DNA of 13,850 nt from JAWXCM01 sp034408745 (GCA_034408745.1 JAWXCM010000336.1:1-13850); one strand, 5' to 3'. Shown: positions 1-7,643, counted from the stretch's first letter. The notes: generated by a model from the letters alone, not told the origin. Made by a program: numbers and translations.

Positions 1-1
1 C

Positions 2-250
2 CGGACCATCGACCAGGCCAAAGCGACAAATCCCGTGGTCCGGCCGCCAACAAAAGACCACTTTGTGTTTCCCTGGGAGACAGAAATGACCGATATCGAA
101 TGGGCCGTAGCCACCGTCCTCAAAACGAAATACCCCGATATTCACCAGGAAATCATGTGGGCGGCCTGCGCCCACGGGGACCTCATCCCTGACAGCGATC
201 CCAGAGCACCCGGGAACGGAACCGCCACAAAGGAGCCACAGGATCAGTGA
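2..250 (+). CDS. C-terminal end of an unrecognised protein (5' end outside window)
   Basis: The frame is open from the left edge to a TGA at 248-250, giving about 82 residues, and there is no stop before it. The amino-acid mix looks like a genuine protein: it has a hydrophobic, tryptophan-containing stretch around 'DIEWAVATVL' and a polar, glycine/proline-rich tail. I do not recognise the family. A separate possibility is a 54-residue small gene starting at the ATG at 86, because GGGAG at 75-79 sits 6 bases upstream as a good ribosome binding site. Codons here favour C at the third position, whereas most genes in the window favour G; this could mark a different origin or may be chance in a short piece. 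It converges on the membrane protein gene that ends at 474. Confidence is moderate that it is coding and nil about function. Confidence 0.5.
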   Translation, partial: RTIDQAKATNPVVRPPTKDHFVFPWETEMTDIEWAVATVLKTKYPDIHQEIMWAACAHGDLIPDSDPRAPGNGTATKEPQDQ

Positions 251-473
251 GCGACCCAGGGTGCGAACCCCCCGCCATCTTCGCGAGAACGTGCCTCGAC
301 TTCGGCCCGGAGCCCACCCGTCCGTTTGTAGTGCTTGAAGCCTGCCGCTCTGATTTCGAGTGTGGTCGAGGCCGGCGAACACGCAGAAATGTTGTCGAGG
401 TATATCTCATTCGTGTTGCGCAAGCGGGGAGAAATGCGGCCAGACCAGGGAAATACTCGGGGAAAGCGAAGAG
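251..473. other. Intergenic gap between converging genes, no supported gene
   Basis: These 223 bases lie between the stop of the left-edge fragment and the stop of the minus-strand GT-C protein. Short open frames exist on both strands, but their arginine/serine/proline-rich products look like chance frames in GC-rich DNA, and none has a convincing ribosome binding site. Two converging genes would normally end in terminators here. I found no strong GC hairpin with a T-run. A tRNA-like patch near 255-285 was examined and rejected. Confidence 0.5.
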
Positions 474-2435
474 TTATCGAAATCCAGCAGAGAGAACGAC
501 GGCACCTAATTCGCGGAAATCACCGGGAACCGAGAATGTTTTATCAACGGTAATGACGAGCGTCTGGCCTTTCACCGGCTTCGTCGTGAGGGTCTGGGCT
601 CCGGCGGCGGGGAACGTTTGCCGAAGAATTTCCGTGCCGTCGAGGCTGACCGTAAATGTGCGCCCAGGAGCTACATCGGCGAGGTAGAGGTCGACGGTGA
701 TGGGGCGGGGCTCGGCTGGTTCTTTGAGGAGGATGGTGGCTCGGCTGGACATCCAGCGGGCTCCGTTTTCCGCCTGATACATGCCACTTACTATTTGCGT
801 GGCGGATTCGGGTGCGCCCATGCTGAACCAGGAGGCGGTGGGCTTGCGGTCGAGGACGGCTTCGACGCGCACTTTGTCGAGAGGGCCGAAGGTGACGTCG
901 AAGGGCCGGAAGCCGAGGCTCGCCGTGGAATAGCCGGACTTGCTGCCCAGACCGATGAGGCGGAGCGGAAGGCTGGGTCGGATCTCGCGCTCAGTGATAA
1001 GGCCGAGGGGGGCTGTGACCTGGATAGGGTACCCGAGTGCGCTGGAAACTATCCATTCGCCGGACTGCACGATTTGTTTGCGCGTGAGTGGGAGGGCGCC
1101 TTCGGCCTCCATGTAGAAGCTGGCCCATTCGCCGTTCAGCCAGACTCGCTTCTGGCCCACCTCCCGGGCGAGGCTGGCGGTGAGGGTTCGGTAACCATCC
1201 CAATGCTCGTAGTTGACCCACGCCAGGGCAAGGCCGAGGACGAGGTTCAGGGCGGCGGCGGGGAGAATGAGTCGCTGCGGCAGGGCTCGGGCGGTGAGGA
1301 TCGCGAGTGGTGCGGCGAGGGGGAGCAGGTATCGCGCCGAGCCGGCGAAGAAGAGCACCAGCGACGCAAGGAAGAACAGCGTGATCCAGATGTGGAGGAA
1401 TCGCGTGTCGGGTGTGGCTTGGCCGTTGTCGGTCTGCGTGGTGAGGAGGCCCAGCCAGCCGCCCACTGGTGGTGCCGGTGTCGCGGGTGCGGGCTGGGGC
1501 TTTGCGACGAAGGAGGCGACTTGCCCGGTGATGATGGCGAGGCCGATGGCAAAGGAGATGCTGAAGAGCGGGTTCGGGTCAATGAGTGCGCCGATGAAAA
1601 CGCCGGCCATGGCGGCGATTCTCCACGGGTGTCGCACCGCGAGGAATGCGGCGACGGGGAAGATCAGCCACGCCAGGTGCGCGGTAAGGGCGGCGGCGTT
1701 CTGGAGTTTATTGCTGAGTTGCTGTAGTCCGTACTGGGTGAAGTATCCCGCGAGGACCGTGGCCGGCATCGCTCCTCCGGTCGCCTTTTCCCAGGCCTGA
1801 TATGCGAGGACGATGGTGAGGGGCGCGAGGGCTGCGAGCCAGGCCCGCCTGTTGTCGCGGGCGCAGAGCCAGGTGTAAGCGAGCAGGATCGGCGTGGCAA
1901 CCACCGACTGGTACGACGTCATCGCGGCCAGCGCGAACGGGAGGACCGCCCACAGCGGCCGGCCAGCTGTGAACAGGGCGAAGCCGAGCAGCCACCATGC
2001 GAGGAACGGCACGTCCGATTCGAACGAATTGCCGTTGATTACGAACGCGGGGACGGCAAGGAAAAGCAGGGTCGGGCTGAGTGGGTCGGCGGGCGAGAAT
2101 CGCCTCGCGAGTGCGTACATGGACACCGCGGCGATGAGCGAGAACAGCGCGTAGACCGCATGGAACGGCACCTCGCGCACTTCGCCGAACAGGGTGATGA
2201 GACCCGCGAGGACCCAGGAGTTGCCCGGCGGGTGGGGATGGCCGCGCATGTCGACGAGTTCGCCCTGAAAGACGTACTGGGTATGGTTGGGATGGGCAGG
2301 ATCGATGAGGGCGTGCTGGGCGATCCAGATGAATTTGGGATCGTCCCCCTGCACCGCCTGGTTGAGAAATGGCAGGCGGATTAAGAGAACGATCCCGATG
2401 ATGAGGGCAAGGGACCAGCGGCGGTCAAAGCCCAT
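474..2435 (-). CDS. GT-C superfamily membrane protein, glycosyltransferase-39-like, with C-terminal beta-sandwich
   Basis: This 653-residue integral membrane protein probably moves a sugar from a lipid-linked donor onto a lipid or protein in the periplasm. Its N-terminal part fits the GT-C (ArnT/PMT-like) plan. A first membrane helix lies at about 8-24, followed by an acidic pair 'DD' at 31-32 in the first outer loop, a 'HPHPP' motif at 66-70, and a second acidic motif 'ESD' at 139-141. Multiple hydrophobic segments follow to about 408. A Pro/Ala-rich loop lies at about 311-345. Residues from about 510 to 653 are soluble, beta-rich, and carry 'FSVPGDFRELG' near the end. The ATG at 2435 is only 8 bases after the gcvPB stop and has only a weak ribosome binding site, so it is probably translated as the last gene of the gcv unit. 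Donor and acceptor cannot be told from sequence. Confidence 0.75.
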   Translation of the reverse strand: MGFDRRWSLALIIGIVLLIRLPFLNQAVQGDDPKFIWIAQHALIDPAHPNHTQYVFQGELVDMRGHPHPPGNSWVLAGLITLFGEVREVPFHAVYALFSLIAAVSMYALARRFSPADPLSPTLLFLAVPAFVINGNSFESDVPFLAWWLLGFALFTAGRPLWAVLPFALAAMTSYQSVVATPILLAYTWLCARDNRRAWLAALAPLTIVLAYQAWEKATGGAMPATVLAGYFTQYGLQQLSNKLQNAAALTAHLAWLIFPVAAFLAVRHPWRIAAMAGVFIGALIDPNPLFSISFAIGLAIITGQVASFVAKPQPAPATPAPPVGGWLGLLTTQTDNGQATPDTRFLHIWITLFFLASLVLFFAGSARYLLPLAAPLAILTARALPQRLILPAAALNLVLGLALAWVNYEHWDGYRTLTASLAREVGQKRVWLNGEWASFYMEAEGALPLTRKQIVQSGEWIVSSALGYPIQVTAPLGLITEREIRPSLPLRLIGLGSKSGYSTASLGFRPFDVTFGPLDKVRVEAVLDRKPTASWFSMGAPESATQIVSGMYQAENGARWMSSRATILLKEPAEPRPITVDLYLADVAPGRTFTVSLDGTEILRQTFPAAGAQTLTTKPVKGQTLVITVDKTFSVPGDFRELGAVVLSAGFR

Positions 2436-2443
2436 GGGTTCTG

Positions 2444-3946
2444 TTAGTCGGCCGCTTTGCTTGCCGTGGCTTCGGGCTTCCAGCGCACGATGGGCTTGCG
2501 GGCCGCGGTGACTTCGTCCACGCGCGGGGTTCGGGTAAGATGCGGCGCCTTGAGTACGATCTGAGCGTCGTCGTCGACCTCGCGGGCGATGTTGATGAGC
2601 GCGTCGATGAACAGGTCGAGTTCGCGCTTGCCTTCGGTTTCGGTAGGCTCAATCATGAGCGCGCCGGGCACGATGAGCGGGAAGCTGACCGTGTACGGAT
2701 GGAAGCCGTAATCGATGAGGCGCTTGGCCATGTCGCCGGTGCGGACACCCTTCTTCTGCTGCCGGGAATCGCTGAACACCACTTCGTGCATGCAGGGCGA
2801 TTTGTAGGGCAGGTCGAAGTACGGCTCAAGGGCTTTGCGAATGTAGTTGGCGTTGAGCACGGCGTCGGTGGTGGCCTGCTTCAGCCCCTCGCGGCCGTGG
2901 GCCATGATGTAGGCGAGCGCGCGAATCAGTACGCCGAAGTTGCCATAGAAGGCTCGAACGCGTCCGATGGAGCCGGGCCGGTCGTAGTCCCACGACCAGG
3001 CGTCGGAGATGCGCTTCAGCCGAGGTGCCGGCAGATGGGGTTCCAGATGGGCACGGACGGCCACCGGTCCTGCACCCGGTCCACCGCCGCCGTGGGGCGT
3101 GGAGAACGTTTTGTGCAGGTTGAGGTGCATCACGTCGATGCCGAAATCACCGGGCCGGGCGATGCCGACCAGCGCGTTCATGTTGGCGCCGTCCATGTAC
3201 ACCTGTCCGCCTTTGGCGTGCAGGATGGCGGCTACCTTGGCGATGTTTTCCTCGAACACGCCGACCGTGTTCGGGTTGGTGATCATGATGCCGGCAACGT
3301 CTTCATCGACGATGCTTTCGAGGTCCGCGAGATCGACCAGGCCAAGTGAGTTCGACTTGATGTTCAGGACTTCGTAGCCAACCATGGCGGCGGTTGCCGG
3401 GTTGGTGCCGTGGGCGGAATCGGGGATCAGTATCCGCTTGCGGGGATTGCCCTGCGCCTGGAGGTACTGGCGCATGAGCATGATGCCGGTCATTTCGCCG
3501 TGGGCTCCGGCGGCGGGCTGGAGCGTGATGGCGTCCATGCCGGTGATTTCGCAGAGGGCCGATTCAAGCACGGCGCAGACTTCCATCGCGCCCTGGCTGA
3601 GGGCCTCGGGCTGATAGGGGTGGGCCCAGGCGAGGCCCTCGGTGCGCGCGACTACTTCGTTGATGCGCGGGTTGTACTTCATCGTGCACGAGCCCAGCGG
3701 ATACATGCCGAGGTCGATGGCATAGTTCCAGGTGGACAGGCGCGTGAAGTGACGGATCGTTTCCACTTCGCTGACTTCCGGGAAGCCTTCGATTTCTCCG
3801 CGAACGGCGCCGGCGCCGAGGGCTTCGGCGGGGTCGACCGAGGGCACGTCGAGATCGGGGAGCTGGTAGGCCTTCTTGCCTGGGGAGCTGATCTCAAAGA
3901 GCAGGCCCTCGTTCTGAGTGAGGTGTTCGCGTGTCTTTTTGATCAT
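2444..3946 (-). CDS. gcvPB: Glycine dehydrogenase (decarboxylating) subunit 2
   Basis: This is the PLP-binding half of the glycine cleavage P protein. With GcvPA it decarboxylates glycine and passes the aminomethyl group to lipoyl-GcvH. The 500-residue product has the usual subunit 2 length. The PLP lysine is Lys279 in 'HLNLHKTFSTPHGGGGPG' (274-291), which includes the glycine-rich loop typical of the family. Other family blocks are 'YPLGSCTMKYNPR' (82-94), 'LQPAAGAHGE' (142-151) and 'DSAHGTNPA' (176-184). The ATG start follows the gcvPA stop by 2 bases, and a GGAGG site lies inside the end of gcvPA, about 12 bases before the start, so the two halves are made together as the heteromeric enzyme requires. 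The C-terminal tail (about 475-500) is charged and variable. Identification is secure. Confidence 0.97.
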   Translation of the reverse strand: MIKKTREHLTQNEGLLFEISSPGKKAYQLPDLDVPSVDPAEALGAGAVRGEIEGFPEVSEVETIRHFTRLSTWNYAIDLGMYPLGSCTMKYNPRINEVVARTEGLAWAHPYQPEALSQGAMEVCAVLESALCEITGMDAITLQPAAGAHGEMTGIMLMRQYLQAQGNPRKRILIPDSAHGTNPATAAMVGYEVLNIKSNSLGLVDLADLESIVDEDVAGIMITNPNTVGVFEENIAKVAAILHAKGGQVYMDGANMNALVGIARPGDFGIDVMHLNLHKTFSTPHGGGGPGAGPVAVRAHLEPHLPAPRLKRISDAWSWDYDRPGSIGRVRAFYGNFGVLIRALAYIMAHGREGLKQATTDAVLNANYIRKALEPYFDLPYKSPCMHEVVFSDSRQQKKGVRTGDMAKRLIDYGFHPYTVSFPLIVPGALMIEPTETEGKRELDLFIDALINIAREVDDDAQIVLKAPHLTRTPRVDEVTAARKPIVRWKPEATASKAAD

Positions 3947-3948
3947 GA

Positions 3949-5289
3949 TTAAGCTCGGCCTCCGGTGGCGAGGGCGGGTTCGGTGACTTGCGCGGCCACC
4001 TGTTTGAAGGTGTCCATGTGCTCGCGTTTCGACATTTCCGTCGCGCAGACGAGGATGGCGTTGTCGAGCTCTGGGTAAAAGCGTTTCAGCTCGAGTCCAC
4101 CGATGATGTTGTGCTTCAGGAGTTCCGTGTTGAGCGAGGCCGGGGCGTCTATGACGAACTCATTGAAGAACTTGCCGGAGAAGCGGCGGCTGAGGCCGTT
4201 GGAGAGGTAGTGGGCTTTCGACAGGTTCTGGGTGGCGAGTTCGCGCAGACCTTCCTTGCCGTAGACGCTCATAAATACGGTCGCCATGAGGGCGATGAGG
4301 GCCTGGTTGGTGCAGATGTTCGACGTCGCTTTTTCGCGGCGGATATGCTGCTCGCGAGTTGACAGCGTGAGGCAGAACGCTCGGTTGCCGTTGGCATCCT
4401 TTGTTTCGCCGACGAGGCGGCCTGGGATCTGTCGGATGAATTTTTCGCGGGTGGCGATGATGCCGGCGTAGGGTCCACCGTAGCTCGGCGAGATGGCGAA
4501 GGACTGGAGTTCGCCAGCAACGATGTCGGCTTCGCGGGGCGGCTCGAGGAGGCCCAGTGAGACGGCTTCGGTGAACACCATGACCAGCAGCGCACCATGC
4601 TTGTGGGCGATGTCAGCCGCGGCCTTTACGTTCTCAACGATGCCGAAGAAGTTCGGCGACTGGAGGATGACGCAGGCGGTTTCCTGGCTGAGCTTTGCGT
4701 CGAGGTCCTTAAGGTCGATGGCGCCGGTTTCGGGATCGAAGGCGAATTCTTCAATCGGCATGCCCTGATGCTGGCAGTAGGTGGCGAGGACCTCGCGGTA
4801 CTCGGGGTGCACGTTACGGGCAGCCAGTACTTTGTGGCGGCCGGTGATGCGTACGGCCATCATGGCGGCTTCGGGCACAGCGGTCGAGCCATCGTACATG
4901 GAGGCGTTGGCGACTTCCATGCCGGTGAGCTGGCACACCATGGTCTGAAACTCGAAGATCGTGGTCAGGGTTCCCTGGGAGATTTCGGCCTGGTAGGGCG
5001 TGTACGACGTAAGGAATTCGCCGCGCGACACGACCGTATCGACGAGTACGGGCCGGTAGTGCTGATAGACTCCCGCTCCCAGGAACGAGGCATACCCGAG
5101 CGCGGTTTCGCCGCCACGGGCACGGAAGTAGTCGACGATTTCGTACTCGGACTTACCGGGCTCAAGGTTGAGTGGCCGTTGCAGGCGGGCTTCAGACGGG
5201 AGGTGGGCGAATAGTTCGTCGGTGGAACCGAGACCGCATGCCTTCAGCATTTCGCGGCGCTCGGAATCCGACTTAGGCAGGTAACGCAA
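3949..5289 (-). CDS. gcvPA: Glycine dehydrogenase (decarboxylating) subunit 1
   Basis: This is the non-PLP half of the split P protein and pairs with GcvPB; the 446-residue length is normal. Family blocks are the N-terminal 'MRYLP', 'YTPYQAEISQGTL' (96-108), 'SMYDGSTA' (130-137), and 'SPSYGGPYAG' further on. The start is a TTG at 5289, chosen because the protein then begins with the family's usual MRYLP. There is no in-frame ATG near it. An AGGAG lies about 13 bases upstream, which is longer than ideal. The gcvH stop is only 8 bases upstream, so translation is probably coupled. The PLP lysine is expected to be absent from this subunit and is supplied by GcvPB. Identification is secure; only the exact start carries some doubt. 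Confidence 0.96.
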   Translation of the reverse strand: MRYLPKSDSERREMLKACGLGSTDELFAHLPSEARLQRPLNLEPGKSEYEIVDYFRARGGETALGYASFLGAGVYQHYRPVLVDTVVSRGEFLTSYTPYQAEISQGTLTTIFEFQTMVCQLTGMEVANASMYDGSTAVPEAAMMAVRITGRHKVLAARNVHPEYREVLATYCQHQGMPIEEFAFDPETGAIDLKDLDAKLSQETACVILQSPNFFGIVENVKAAADIAHKHGALLVMVFTEAVSLGLLEPPREADIVAGELQSFAISPSYGGPYAGIIATREKFIRQIPGRLVGETKDANGNRAFCLTLSTREQHIRREKATSNICTNQALIALMATVFMSVYGKEGLRELATQNLSKAHYLSNGLSRRFSGKFFNEFVIDAPASLNTELLKHNIIGGLELKRFYPELDNAILVCATEMSKREHMDTFKQVAAQVTEPALATGGRA

Positions 5290-5297
5290 GTGTGTCT

Positions 5298-5678
5298 CTA
5301 AGCTCCTATGTAGCTACGATAGTCGTCCACCGACAGAAGATTCTTAATTTCGTCGGGGGCGGACAGGCGGATCTTCACGAGCCATGCGGCGCCATGGGGC
5401 TCGTCGTTCAGTTTCTCGGGGGCGTCCGCAAGAGCGGTGTTGATCTCGACGATCTCACCGGAGACTGGGGAGTAGATGTCAGAGACGGCTTTTACGGATT
5501 CGACCGATCCGATGGTTTTGCCCTGGGACACGGTGGTCCCGACGCGCGGCAGGTCGACGAACACGATGTCGCCGAGCTCATGCTGGGCGTGGTCTGTAAT
5601 GCCGATGGTTCCTACGTCTCCATCGACCAAGACCCATTCGTGTTCCTTCGTGTAGCGGAAATTTTCGGGGTAGCTCAT
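5298..5678 (-). CDS. gcvH: Glycine cleavage system H protein
   Basis: This small lipoyl carrier shuttles the aminomethyl intermediate from the P protein to the T protein. It then hands electrons to the L protein, which is not encoded in this window. The 126-residue product is the standard length. The lipoyl attachment lysine is Lys63, in the conserved 'GSVESVKAVSD' (57-67). 'YTKEHEWV' near the N-terminus and 'LNDEPHGAAWLVKI' near the C-terminus are also family hallmarks. The ATG overlaps the gcvT stop codon in an ATGA arrangement (4-base overlap), which is tight translational coupling. The stop is a TAG at 5298-5300. Confidence 0.98.
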   Translation of the reverse strand: MSYPENFRYTKEHEWVLVDGDVGTIGITDHAQHELGDIVFVDLPRVGTTVSQGKTIGSVESVKAVSDIYSPVSGEIVEINTALADAPEKLNDEPHGAAWLVKIRLSAPDEIKNLLSVDDYRSYIGA

Positions 5679-6781
5679 TTGGCTCGTTTATAGAACGGTG
5701 TCGGCACGACTTCTGCTTCTACCGGCTGATTCCTGACGATGATATCGATTCTACTTCCCGGGGCGGAGTGAGACAGGGGTACGTAGCAGAGGCCGATGTT
5801 TTTGTTTAAGGTGGGGGCTGGTCCACCGCTGGTGACCCAGCCAGCGGGCTGACCGTCGATGTGGACTTCGTAGCCGTCGCGTCCGATGCCGCGGCCCCGC
5901 ATCTCGAAGCCGACGAGCTTGCGGGTCAAACCTGCTTCCTTCTGTTTCAGCAGGGCGGCCTGACCGAGGAACTCGGGCTTGTCGAGCTTCACGATCCAGG
6001 CGAGGTCGGCTTCCAGCGGGCCGAGCGTAGAGCTGATTTCGTGGCCGTAGAGCGCCATTTTGGCTTCGAGGCGGAGGGTGTTGCGCGCGCCGAGGCCGCA
6101 GGGCTTGATGCCGAACTCCTCGCCGGCGTCGAGGAGAGTGTCCCAGATGGACTCGGCGAAGTCGGGAGGGCAGTAGACTTCGAAGCCGTCCTCCCCGGTG
6201 TAGCCGGTTCGGGCGATGCGCGAGGGAATTCCGTTCACCTCACCGTCGAGGAACCAGTAGTATTTGATGGTTTCGAGCGGCGTGCGGGTGAGCTTCTGGA
6301 GTGTCGCGAGGGCTTTGGGTCCCTGAACGGCGATCTGGGCGTAACGTTCGCTGGCGTACTCGACGGTTGCGTGGCGCAGGTTCATCGTCGAGATGTAGTC
6401 GTAGTCTTTTTCCTGGTTGGAAGCGTTGACGCAGATGAAAAAGTGGTCGTCGTCGACTTTGTGAACGAGGATGTCGTCGACGAAGCCGCCGTGTTCGTAC
6501 ATCAGGCCGGAGTACTGAATCTGGCCGATCTGCAATTTTGAGGCGTTGTTGGAGCTGACGTAATTGACCAGGTTGAGGGCTTCCGGGCCGCGCACCTCGA
6601 CTTCGCCCATGTGGCTGACATCGAACAGGCCGACGGCGTTGCGGACGGTGTGGTGTTCGTCCATCAGGCCGGTGTACTGGACCGGCATGTCCCAGCCGCC
6701 AAATTCGACCATTCGGGCGCCCATCCGGCGGTGTGCCGCATTGAGAGGAGTCTGCTTCAGGCCAGCATCGGGAACGCTCAT
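5675..6781 (-). CDS. gcvT: Aminomethyltransferase (glycine cleavage T protein)
   Basis: The T protein releases ammonia from aminomethyl-GcvH and loads the one-carbon unit onto tetrahydrofolate, giving 5,10-methylene-THF. From the chosen start it has 368 residues, a normal length. Family blocks are 'ARMVEFGGWDMPVQY' (22-36), 'FDVSHMGE' (53-60), 'GGFVDDILV' (98-106), whose aspartate pair matches the catalytic aspartate region, and 'RTGYTGEDGFEVY' (191-203). The frame stays open upstream to 6850. I prefer the ATG at 6781 because the protein then begins as the family does, and because a G-rich ribosome binding site (minus-strand GGGGG, 6786-6790) stands 4 bases before it. It is the first gene of the gcv unit and is divergent from an unknown membrane protein. 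Confidence 0.96.
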   Translation of the reverse strand: MSVPDAGLKQTPLNAAHRRMGARMVEFGGWDMPVQYTGLMDEHHTVRNAVGLFDVSHMGEVEVRGPEALNLVNYVSSNNASKLQIGQIQYSGLMYEHGGFVDDILVHKVDDDHFFICVNASNQEKDYDYISTMNLRHATVEYASERYAQIAVQGPKALATLQKLTRTPLETIKYYWFLDGEVNGIPSRIARTGYTGEDGFEVYCPPDFAESIWDTLLDAGEEFGIKPCGLGARNTLRLEAKMALYGHEISSTLGPLEADLAWIVKLDKPEFLGQAALLKQKEAGLTRKLVGFEMRGRGIGRDGYEVHIDGQPAGWVTSGGPAPTLNKNIGLCYVPLSHSAPGSRIDIIVRNQPVEAEVVPTPFYKRAK

Positions 6782-6848
6782 GAAACCCCCAAAATAGCAC
6801 GGCCCGGCAGAAGCACCGGGTGTCGGGTTTATGATTGAGGGAATCCGC
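6782..6848. promoter_or_regulatory. Divergent intergenic region between gcvT and the membrane protein gene
   Basis: These 67 bases must hold or adjoin the start signals for both directions. An inverted repeat CCCGG...CCGGG (6803-6807 and 6816-6820, 8-base loop) lies 21 to 39 bases upstream of the gcvT ATG. It could be an operator or a leader hairpin. The space is too short for a glycine riboswitch, and I see none of its conserved elements. No convincing -35/-10 pair was found for gcvT. A TATGAT-like hexamer at 6830-6835 lies too close to the start of the plus-strand gene to be its usual promoter. Confidence 0.4.
6837..6842 (+). promoter_or_regulatory. Ribosome binding site deciding the start at 6849
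   Basis: GAGGGA lies 6 bases before the ATG at 6849. It falls after the alternative in-frame ATG at 6831, which has no such site, so it favours the downstream start. Confidence 0.65.
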
Positions 6849-7643
6849 ATGTCCGTGCCGTTGTTACCACCGCCTTACGATCAGCTCACGCAACGGTCAT
6901 TCTCTTTCTACCCCGCGCTGGTCGGTGTGGAACACAACGAATGGCGTCTGAATAAGGCCACATGGGCGGAAGTGCAGGTGCTGAACACGAAGTCGGGCGA
7001 GGAGATTTGGATTCCGCGGGGCTTTCTGGGCGAACTCTCGCGTACGGATGAGCCGGTGATGATCGTGGGTCTGAGCCGGGAGCTGGAGTTCCGGATGGGA
7101 CAGGTTGTTCCCCACAACAGGCGAGTGATTGAGATCCCAAAAGCCGTAAACGATTTCCCGCGGACGGGAGCGGGAGCGCCGGAGCCGACGCTGGCTCACG
7201 TAGTGGACATTCGACTTACGTCGGGTGCCGAGGGTCGGGTTGGGCGGCTGATACTTGGAGCGCTGCTGGCGCTGTTTGGAGGGTGCCTGCTTTTGTTGGC
7301 CTTCTTTAGGGCAGAAAGAAACCCAACTGTAAGGTATTCCGCTGTCTTACAATCGGAACTCGGTTTAAGTGGCCAGGATGACTATTTTGCCGTAGTTCGT
7401 AAGCTTGGTGACCCTGGGACGGACACATGGCGGTCTGCAAACGGGGAGATGCAGTACCGCGTGCTGGGATACCCAAGTCGTTCTGTTTCAGTAATTTTGA
7501 TGGGTTCGGAGCGGAACCGCGTGTTGTATATCGGTGCGGTGGACGAGCAGTGGAGACCAGTCCATGCGGTCTCGTTGCCTGGCGGCAGGGACACATATTC
7601 ACTGTTGCGCACACTACGGCCGTTAAGCAAAACTAATCAATGA
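6849..7643 (+). CDS. Unrecognised single-pass membrane protein
   Basis: From the ATG at 6849 the product has 264 residues. An in-frame ATG at 6831 would add 6 residues but lacks a ribosome binding site. The N-terminal half (1-130) is soluble, begins with a proline-rich 'PLLPPPYDQL', and has no signal peptide. One strong membrane helix lies at about 133-154. A second soluble part (about 155-264) contains alternating hydrophobic strands such as 'SVSVILMG' and 'NRVLYIGAV', which suggests a small beta-rich domain. The positive residues after the helix ('FRAERN') do not settle topology. I do not recognise a family. The gene stands alone between the gcv unit (divergent) and the response regulator gene (106 bases downstream, same strand). 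Bases in roughly the last third are visibly less GC-rich than in the first part. That it is coding is likely; the function is unknown. Confidence 0.7.
   Translation: MSVPLLPPPYDQLTQRSFSFYPALVGVEHNEWRLNKATWAEVQVLNTKSGEEIWIPRGFLGELSRTDEPVMIVGLSRELEFRMGQVVPHNRRVIEIPKAVNDFPRTGAGAPEPTLAHVVDIRLTSGAEGRVGRLILGALLALFGGCLLLLAFFRAERNPTVRYSAVLQSELGLSGQDDYFAVVRKLGDPGTDTWRSANGEMQYRVLGYPSRSVSVILMGSERNRVLYIGAVDEQWRPVHAVSLPGGRDTYSLLRTLRPLSKTNQ

Noticed and set aside
250..300. tRNA-like patch on the minus strand (GGTTCGCA-type T-loop sequence next to a C-rich stem)
   Set aside because: The T-stem pairs poorly, the conserved A of the T-loop is replaced by C, and no matching acceptor or anticodon arm could be folded upstream. 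It could be a chance match.
183..410. Minus-strand 75-residue frame in the left gap
   Set aside because: Arg/Ser/Pro-rich sequence without ribosome binding site or recognisable feature, and it overlaps the more plausible left-edge fragment.
247..687. Plus-strand frame of 146 residues crossing the end of the GT-C gene
   Set aside because: No family features and Arg/Pro-rich composition. It starts within the previous gene's stop region and overlaps the conserved C-terminal domain of the GT-C protein in antisense.
618..1727. Long plus-strand open frame (369 residues) opposite the GT-C gene
   Set aside because: It is rich in Gly, Glu, Arg and Ala with no recognisable domain, and it mirrors the strong codon bias of the real gene on the other strand. 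The opposite frame has clear GT-C motifs and membrane helices.
2540..5214. Several plus-strand open frames of 120-270 residues opposite gcvPB and gcvPA
   Set aside because: They have the same Gly/Val/Asp-rich shadow composition, lie entirely antisense to well-conserved enzymes, and show no own motifs.
6782..6850. Longer gcvT start at 6850
   Set aside because: The extra 23 residues are not seen in the family, they would cover the whole divergent region, and a ribosome binding site stands before the ATG at 6781.
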